Shown here in pieces: positions 57,675-64,000 of a stretch of DNA of 64,000 bases. The notes beneath the pieces are model-generated. The model ran no database searches and was not told where the DNA came from. It was given only the letters and a program-made list of their open reading frames with translations. Positions within the stretch are counted from its first letter, which is position 1; every line of letters starts with the position of its first letter. Origin of the DNA: Chinchilla lanigera (taxonomy: Eukaryota > Chordata > Mammalia > Rodentia > Chinchillidae); NCBI RefSeq assembly GCF_000276665.1, contig NW_004955480.1, forward strand, positions 7,644,175-7,708,174. Direction: 5' to 3'. Both the position numbers and the translations under genes were made by a program.

Positions 57675-58256
57675 TGTGGGTTTTTTTCTATTTTTTAAAT
57701 TTATTTTAAAAATAAAAGGAAAACATATTAACAAACAGATCCATTTACAAAATAGCATAAGAACAATACAAGCAATACTGAATTATAGACAAAGTGGTAG
57801 GAAATTAACAGTGGTTGTTGTATTACATATTGATATCTTCTAAGTGGTTTCTCAGGAAAACAAATAGAGATATGCAAGATTGATCAGACAAGTAGTCATT
57901 AACTGTTCCTTTCAGTAAAGCGATAGAAGTCAGCAATACAACTATGTTAGCTATCCTGTATATACATACATACATAATTTCCTCTTCTTTCTTTGCTCTT
58001 TTCCCTCATCCCAGTTGCTCCTCACTTTTGAGCATTTTCCTTTTGTTTTACAATGTCTACCATACCTCCTAATTTTTACTCACGTTTTCAGTTTCTTAGA
58101 CTAGTGAGATAATACGTTGCTTACACATACAGGTCTGGTTTATTTCACTTATGAGTACGGTCTGTAGTTGCAATCATTTACCTGTAAAAGCCTCTAGTTT
58201 ATCTTTCTTTACAGCTAAGTAATATTTCATTATATAAAAATACCACAATCTTTTTA
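57675..58256 (-). mobile_element. L1 3' end in normal orientation (minus strand)
   Basis: On the minus strand this reads late ORF2 (GAAATATTACTTAGCTGTAAAG, AATGATTGCAACTACAGACC, TGAAATAAACCAGACC) into the 3' UTR. It ends in an A-rich tail, seen on the plus strand as GGGTTTTTTTCTATTTTTTAAA. It continues the L1 sequence that lies inverted at 58257-58545. Confidence 0.82.
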
Positions 58257-58545
58257 TACATGGTTATCATTAAGAAATCAACCAGTGACAGATTCTGGGG
58301 AGGCTGTGGAGAAATAGGAACTTTTCTCCACTGCTGGTGGGAATGCAGACTGGTGAAACCACTGCGGAAATCAGTTTGGAGATTCCTCAGCAAATGAGGT
58401 CTAGAGGTCCCACTCAACCCAGCTATTGTCCTTCTGGATATTTTCCCAGAAGATTTGAAAACATCATGTCACAGCGATATATGTGCACCCATGTTTATAG
58501 CAGTAAAATTTGTAATTGCTAAATTGTGGAAGCAACCCAAGAGAA
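58257..58545 (+). mobile_element. Inverted 5' segment of the same L1
   Basis: The plus strand reads late ORF2: ATCATTAAGAAATCAACCAG, CTGTGGAGAAATAGG, TGGTGGGAATGCAGACTGGTG, CCAGCTATTGTCCTTCTGG, TTTATAGCAGTAAAATTTG and GGAAGCAACCCAAGAG. Compared with the L1 at 29640-29940, it ends just where the opposite-strand segment begins. A 61-codon frame at 58337-58522 is an ORF2 scrap. Confidence 0.85.
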
Positions 58546-58599
58546 AACAAACTTTGGAAGTTATGAAGGACATAATCATTCACCTCAGATAAGTGGGGA

Positions 58600-59300
58600 T
58601 GCTACAATATGTTCACTTTGGAAAACCAGGAAATATACCAGGTAGTATCTTATTGGGATTATTCAGAGCACAATTTCCTTGCCAAAGGGATAAAAAGTGC
58701 TCTTGTGAGAGAGTCACAGCCAGTGCAAAACTGAGGGGTCATTATCCTTAGAGGTTGAGTGGTGGTACAAGATGTTGTTCAAAAACACATAGTGAGGAGG
58801 AAAGGAATCTGGAAAGGGAGAGACCAGTGCAGCAGGCACAGGCAAAAAACAGCAAGTGAATTTATAATAAAAGAAAACAAGATTAGGCTGGAAGCCAGAG
58901 GTACACAGACTATTCAGGCCTGGGAAATGGACCATAGAACTTGATGATCTTAGAGGCAAAATAGATGAGCAACCAGAAAGTGTAGTGCTTAAAATACAGT
59001 CAAAACATTCCCAAGAATAGATGCTCAGAAGCTTAAGTTCTGCCCCCTCGGAGGAAAAACTTGACTGTCCAGTATCTGAGGAATTCTCAGACTCAGAGTA
59101 CATCAACTCAAAGAAAAACCAGATCTCCACACAAATCAAACAGAATGCAACAATGCCTCACATGTACAGTGGATTCTCAGTCCTTCCCCTAAAACAAACC
59201 AATAATCATGACAACAATACACAAATAAAGAATAAAACTCAAATAATTGTACACTATGAAAAAGGGAATGCAGCAATCATTGAGAGGCTGTGGGATGCAG
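58600..59300 (+). mobile_element. Probable endogenous retrovirus interior, upstream part
   Basis: This precedes the pol remnant with no clear break. It has a run of Lys/Glu/Gln-rich decoded stretches, such as 59021-59311 (96 codons), of the kind seen near the end of gag. No diagnostic motif is intact. The assignment rests on adjacency. Confidence 0.4.
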
Positions 59301-60150
59301 AGTCTGAGTAGACATGGCCAAGGACCCAAAGTGTTACTTATGCCTCTATTATAGCATGACCCCTGAGGGCCAAGTAATAAGTAGAGTCCGAGCCCACGCC
59401 TCTCTTACAGTAGATCCCTTAGGTCCACAGACTCACTCATTGTTGTTACTCTGATTCTTAGATCATCGTTGACATTGCCATGCTTAGCAGTTGGCAAAGC
59501 CTTTATATTGACTTATGAAGTAAGAGCTGTGGAAGCAAGGAAGGCCATGGAAACCCCTGGAACTGCTCCTCCCTTAAAGTCAGTAGATCAAAAACACGAT
59601 ATTGTCCCACAGTGCATGGCAGATACTACAACCACCCTCGAGTGCTTAAGGAATGCAGGATTAATAGGACTTATCGCGTCCCATTTAATTCAAGAGGTTA
59701 AAAACTGATGGATCGTGATAGATGTCAGAGGAGAATCATGAAGTTAGCCGAAGGCAGTCTCAGTTGCAGCTGCTGTGCCAAATCCATTTTCTTTATGAGA
59801 GGAGATTAGCACAGCCTGCAATACAGTGTGGCTATTGATCTAAAGAATGTATCCTTTTACAGCTATTACAGAGGCCAGTCAGAGACAGTTTTCAGTCCCA
59901 TGGACAATCACAATGTTGTTATATGGTCTCATTCTCTTTTACAATATGAGGAATGATCAAAAATATGGTGAATGTTTGGATATAAGAATTTCTTACAGTA
60001 AAAGAGACATTGTTGTAAATCACCCTCAGAATAATCCCCCTGGCTTCAAATACAATTATCCCATCACTCTTGCTACTTTCTGAAGCAGTTCTGGAAGTCC
60101 TCTTTTGTAAATGTCTGCATGAGAACGGATCAGAATTAGGGTGAATGCAA
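59301..60150 (+). pseudogene. Decayed endogenous retrovirus pol (reverse transcriptase) remnant
   Basis: Translated in shifting plus-strand frames, 59570-59960 matches, by eye, the order of the N-terminal part of a class I/ERV-type reverse transcriptase. There is a segment before the first strand (within 59469-59708, 79 codons), then a decayed Ala-Val-Pro stretch, then the region before the fingers/palm Asp (59847-60083, 78 codons). At least three frame changes and several stops break it. The YxDD catalytic motif was not found. It is an extinct retroviral copy without coding ability. LTRs for it were not identified. Confidence 0.55.
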
Positions 60151-60700
60151 CTGCCTATTGCCATTCAGCAAAAGGGCAGACTTTTTAAAAATTATGTGTG
60201 TCATCATCCACTTTATCCACCATATCTGGCATCATGTGACTTCTGGCTCTTACCCAAAGTCAAATTAAGGGTAAATATTTTTAATTGATTGAGAACATCA
60301 AGACAGCCACAACAGCCAACTAAACACACTGATTGGAAGAAGATTCCCAAAACTCTTTCAGAAAGTGGTAAAGATAATGGAATAAGTTCTTTGGAGCAAG
60401 CAGAAGTAGTTTGAGGGACATTAATAGCAATGTGTTTTTACTGTAATAAAAATTTTTAAATTTAAACATACACCATATTTTTATCACACCTCATATTGTC
60501 CAAATGACAATGACCATCTAGACATCCTAAAGATGGTAGTAGACCCATACCTATGGAATCTGTTAGTCCTAAAATACAACAAACCTTCTAGAAGCTATTG
60601 ACCAAGTGGAGTGATGGAACAAGGTTTTTTGAAGATATATCTGTGAAGCCCAAGTAAAAATGACTCTTGAACTTAGGGTCTATCATTTCTGATATTATAT
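60151..60700. other. Unlabelled, possibly further retroviral remnant
   Basis: 60151-60440 may continue the pol remnant but gives no clear match. 60440-60700 was not recognised. Confidence 0.35.
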
Positions 60701-60701
60701 A

Positions 60702-60703
60702 TA
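60702..60703. repeat. Left TA target-site duplication of Tigger
   Basis: TA immediately precedes the terminal repeat, as expected for Tc1-mariner/pogo elements. Confidence 0.85.
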
Positions 60704-63061
60704 CAGTGGACTCTTGAGTTATGACCAGCCTCACATAAAAACAAGTTGAATTACAGCCAGAATTTTAGGTTTAACTTACAAGCAAAGTCTTGAGTTATGA
60801 CCCAAATGTCAACCACTTGTGCAGTTGTAAACAAAAAGTTGCAATGCCAGAAAAGTATATGTAAGTATGTGTAAGTATCAGTCTAAGCCCAGACGTGCGT
60901 ATTTGTGGACATGATTTCAGTCAGCGCTTTATGTAATCACTACAATTACTGCTATCAAAATGGACAAAAGCTAGGAAAAAAGCTAAGGAAGAAAGGGAAC
61001 ATAAAGAAAGTAATCACAATCAAAAAGAAGGAAATTGTGGAGAAATATAAGAGTGGAGCTTATGTGACTTCTCTCACTACATGTCAAAATCCACCATCTC
61101 GACAATCTTACAAAGAAAAGATTTGTATATGGAAGCTAGTGTTGCTAAAGGTGTTACTCAAATTAATAAGTCATGATCAACAGTGTTAGACAAGGTAGAA
61201 AGGCTATTAATAGCATGGATAAATGAAAAACAGATTGCAGGTTATAGCCTATCTGGGTCTATAATTTGTGAAAAATCTAGAGCTATAAATGTAGATCTTA
61301 TAAGGATAATTCATCAATGAGTGATAATGTTGAAATATGTCATACCAGTAAGGGGTGGTTTCACAATTTTAAGAAGAGAAGTGGGGTTCATAGCATAATT
61401 GGGCATGGTGAAGCAGCCAGGGCTGATAAAAGGACTGTTGAAAATTATACTTTCTACTTCAAAATGATGACTCAGAGAAATGGCTTTTGCGCTCATCAAG
61501 TGTTCAGCTGTGATGAAACTGGCCTTTTCTGAAAGAAAATTCCCAAGAAAACACTCATTACACAGGAAAAGAAGAAAATGCCAGGCCACAAGCCTGTGTG
61601 GAGGATAGGCTAAACATATTACTATATGCCAATGCAAGTGGTGATCTCAAGATAAATCTTCTCTTGGTTTATAGTTCTGAATCCCCTAGAGTGTTCAGCA
61701 AACACAAAGTCATGAAGAATAGGCCAGGAGTCATATGGAGATCTAACACAAAAGCCTGGATAAAATGTGTACTTTTTCTTGAGTGGAGCAGGGATACTTT
61801 CTGTCCTACTATTAAGAAATATCTAGAAGATAAAGATTTACTGCTCAAGGCTCTTCCCATCATGGACAATACTCTTGATCACCCATGAGGTTTGGAAGAA
61901 GGATTGATTTAAGAATTCCCATGGCCCTCAGTTGAGTTCCTCCCACCTAATGCAACTCCTCTACTGCAGCCTATGGATCAGCAGGTTACAGCTAAGTTTA
62001 AGAAGCTATACAACAAGGAACTGTTCCTAATATTCTTCCAGATGGTCTCAAATACAGAATTAACTCTTAATAAGTTCTGAAAAGAATAGTACAGCATCCT
62101 TTCTTGTATAGGGTTAATTGAGAAATCCTGGGCAGATGTCTCTTTAAAGACACTGAGATCTGCCTAAAGGAAATTGTGACCTAAAATTATACAAGGGAGA
62201 GACTTTGAAGGCTGTGTAGAGGAAGCTGAGCTTTCAGCTGATCTTGTGGCTGATGATATTGTCATGATAGCAGAGCCACAAGCTTGCAGGTAGACAGTGG
62301 TGATGTTAAGGAACTAGTGGAGGAACACCCAGAGGAACTGTCTACAGAAGAACTTCAGCAACTTCTGCTGAGCAACAAAATGGTAGCTGAGGAGTTTTCT
62401 GAAGAAGAGGGTCATTGTCAACAGTGAAGCTCAGTTCTTCTCCTGAAATAAAAGAAATCCTGAAAAGGTAGACAGAGATACAAAGATTTTTAGAGAATAC
62501 CAACTCAGACAGAGAAAAAGTCAATAGTTGCATTCACGTGGTTAAGAACAATATGTCATACTACAGATCAGTGTTAAATAAAAGTCAGAAATAGACAATC
62601 TAAGGCCAGTTTTTAGTTCTGAAAAGGTTGAGACTGAGTGATTCAGAAGCAGATCCTACTGGGCTATAGATTCTCCCAAGGAAAGAAAGGACACCAAAGA
62701 GCCAGATTCTTGGTGTCCTTATGGAACAGGACTCTCCTTCCAAACAGTAACCACCTTCCATTTCATCCTCCTTTCCTGCAAGCTACAGATGTTAATTTGA
62801 ATGGTGAGTACAGTATGAAATTGTTGTTTCTGGTAAACCAGACACATTTTATAACGTGTTGGTGAGTGCACAGGAAAATTATTGGTGTTTCTGGTAAATT
62901 ACACACATTTTTTATTATGAAAAAGTTAGTAAAGAGGTGCTCTGGGAGGTCCACAATGCATTATGGGTATTTCTAATGTGAAAAATAGTCTTGACTTACA
63001 GCCAATTTGAGTTACACCCAGCCCTCACAACAAATTGAGTTTATAAGTCAAGAGTACACTG
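60704..63061 (+). mobile_element. Nearly full-length Tigger (pogo) DNA transposon
   Basis: The left end CAGTGGACTCTTGAGTTATG and the right end, read on the minus strand, CAGTGTACTCTTGACTTATA are imperfect inverted repeats, flanked by TA on both sides (60702-60703, 63062-63063). Length about 2.36 kb, close to full-length Tigger elements. A second, internal copy of the end motif lies at about 60787 (AAGTCTTGAGTTATGACC) and at about 62990 on the other side. Between them is a broken transposase gene in the sense direction. Tigger elements moved by cut-and-paste early in mammalian evolution and are extinct. Confidence 0.93.
60905..62430 (+). pseudogene. Tigger transposase pseudogene
   Basis: Three open pieces carry the domains in the right order. 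60905-61189 has the N-terminal CENP-B-like helix-turn-helix (TIKKKEIVEKYKSGAYVTSL at about 61000-61070). 61317-61532 has the second DNA-binding domain (GWFHNFKKRSGVHS) and the first catalytic Asp in SCDETGLF (61515-61517). 61598-61888 has the second Asp in PIMDNTLDHP (about 61865). The third acidic residue is in QPMDQQVTAKFK (about 61976), which lies in another frame. Just after the first Asp motif, a TGA at 61530 sits where the family usually has Trp. At least four frame breaks or stops make it inactive. The acidic C-terminal part runs to about 62430. The family includes the domesticated CENP-B, JRK and TIGD genes, but nothing suggests domestication here. Confidence 0.88.
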
Positions 63062-63063
63062 TA
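63062..63063. repeat. Right TA target-site duplication of Tigger
   Basis: TA directly follows the right terminal repeat, matching the left side. Confidence 0.85.
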
Positions 63064-63139
63064 CTTTAAACCAATGACCTTTAGTGATGAGCATCCAATA
63101 GGTAGAATCATGGGTGAGAGATGGAAGTAGAATGAGCCA

Positions 63140-63300
63140 CTTAATAAATATGTTCTGGTATCAATAAATATGTTCTGATGTCTCCTATATTCTATGCCAA
63201 GTGTTGGAGATACAGAAAAACATCAATCAGTGTCTCTATGCTGAAGGCACTATCAGCCCTATCAAGTAAGCATATCAGTAAACCAGCTCATCCGAGTGCC
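63140..63300 (-). repeat. L2 LINE 3' end, antisense (decayed)
   Basis: CTATGCCAAGTGTTGGAGATAC, ATCAATCAGTGTCTCTATGC and GAAGGCACTATCAGCCC fit the antisense L2 3' end. The AATAAATATGTTCTG word is duplicated at the start (63144-63178). Confidence 0.55.
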
Positions 63301-63304
63301 ATGT

Positions 63305-63716
63305 GATGAATACAAAGGTTGTGAACTCAATTGTGTCTTCTCTAAAGTTCACAGGTTGAAGTCCTAAACCCCAGTGTAATTGTATTTGGAGACAGAACCT
63401 GCTGTGTCAATTTCATTGGATTAAGAAACACCTACCAGACGAATGAAACACACCCCTGGGTCTGTCTTGGTAGGTCATGAAGGTGTGGCCTTGGGTGCTA
63501 TATATCATCTCTCTCTCTTGCCTCTCTGGCACTCTTCTCCAGATCTGCTTCTCAGCCACCATGAACTAAGAATATTTGCTCCACCCTGCATTTCTGCCAT
63601 GATGCCCCAGCCAACGCTGGACTGAAACTGTAAGTCTAAGTAAACCTCTCCTCCTTTAACTTGTCGGTATTGGGTATTATATTTAGCAACCAGAAAGTGA
63701 CTACTAATACAGGGCC
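63305..63716 (+). mobile_element. MaLR-type LTR, sense
   Basis: TGTGAACTCAATTGTGTCTTC, GTTGAAGTCCTAAACCCCAG, GTAATTGTATTTGGAGACAG, GCCACCATGAACTAAG, CAACGCTGGACTGAAAC and GTATTGGGTATTATATTTAGCAACC form a complete sense LTR of MST/MLT type. Confidence 0.85.
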
Positions 63717-63735
63717 CTTATAAAAATAGAAATAT

Positions 63736-63737
<2 letters not shown>

Positions 63738-63784
<47 letters not shown>
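63738..63784. repeat. (CT)n microsatellite
   Basis: Uninterrupted CT array of about 23 units. Confidence 0.97.
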
Positions 63785-63786
<2 letters not shown>

Positions 63787-63910
63787 TTCTTTCTCTACTT
63801 GCTGTCACCTCCTTCACTCCTTCCATGCTCACAAGTACTGTCTGAGGACACAGTGAGAAGGTAGCCACCTTCAACCCAAGGAAAGGGGCTCCATCAGAAG
63901 TGAAATCCTG

Positions 63911-64000
63911 GGGCTGGGGATTTAGCTCAGAGGCAAAGCACCTGCCTGGCAAGCGCAAGGTCGTGAGTTCAGTTCCCGGTACCGGAGAAAAACCAAAAAA
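63911..64000 (+). mobile_element. ID-type SINE, cut by the window end
   Basis: GGGGCTGGGGATTTAGCTCAG, AGCACCTGCCTGGCAAGCGC and AAGGTCGTGAGTTCAGTTCC match the SINE at 5767 at nearly every base. Both start with the A-box TAGCTCAG and share the GGAGAAAAACCAAAAAA tail start. The tail continues beyond the window. Confidence 0.93.

Overview
The window looks like mammalian, specifically rodent, euchromatic DNA with no recognisable host protein-coding gene. It is AT-rich and CpG-poor. Its open frames are short and mostly lie inside identifiable transposable elements. The rodent call rests on the short interspersed elements. There are tRNA-derived ID-type SINEs (5767-5880, 9285-9352, 52465-52562, 63911-64000), a 7SL-derived B1 with the internal tandem duplication (36447-36600), and a B1 joined to an ID-like tail (12880-13044). 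The last type is known from squirrel, dormouse and beaver lineages, and the ID sequence does not look murid. A non-murid rodent such as a beaver relative is my inference only. I see no tRNA, rRNA or snRNA gene, only a 33-nt fragment of U6.

Layout. 0-9 kb: a ~208-bp sequence present twice (608, 1439), a 250-bp GGAA/GGGA tract, MIRs, two MaLR-type LTRs, a young ID SINE with perfect target-site duplications, and a ~67-bp tandem repeat split by one of the LTRs. 8.5-9.1 kb is a candidate conserved noncoding element. 9.7-13.5 kb is a nest: an old L1 interrupted by a later L1 fragment, with a B1-ID composite in the resumed old L1. The inner L1 carries a 79-bp hairpin-forming inverted duplication. 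13.7-27 kb is mostly unlabelled sequence with MIR, MER5-like and other hAT remnants, an antisense L1 5' region, CA repeats, a 65-nt hairpin and an exact 40-nt direct repeat (25013, 26353).

27.6-30.4 kb is a half-L1 (HAL1)-like body joined to an L1 ORF2 tail and 3' UTR. 30.4-43.3 kb contains MIR and L2 remnants, two of the L2 copies opened by later insertions, the U6 fragment, a B1, and a run of MaLR-type LTRs mostly on the minus strand. 43.9-53.5 kb has more LTRs and long unlabelled AT-rich stretches. 53.5-55.6 kb is an antisense L1 opened by an LTR-like insertion. 57.7-58.5 kb is an L1 3' end with the inverted segment typical of twin priming. 58.6-60.1 kb is a decayed endogenous retrovirus interior with a reverse-transcriptase remnant. 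60.7-63.06 kb is a nearly full-length Tigger (pogo/Tc1-mariner) transposon with both terminal inverted repeats, TA duplications and a broken transposase gene. The window ends in an LTR, a CT repeat and an ID SINE cut by the window edge.

The open frames do not work together as a system. The content is a layered record of insertions, and the nesting gives relative ages. Repeat assignments were made by eye against remembered consensus shapes, without an alignment, so boundaries are approximate. I found no undescribed biological system. The most unusual items are the HAL1/L1 composite, the inverted duplication in the nested L1, the exact 40-nt repeat and the tandem repeat split by an LTR.
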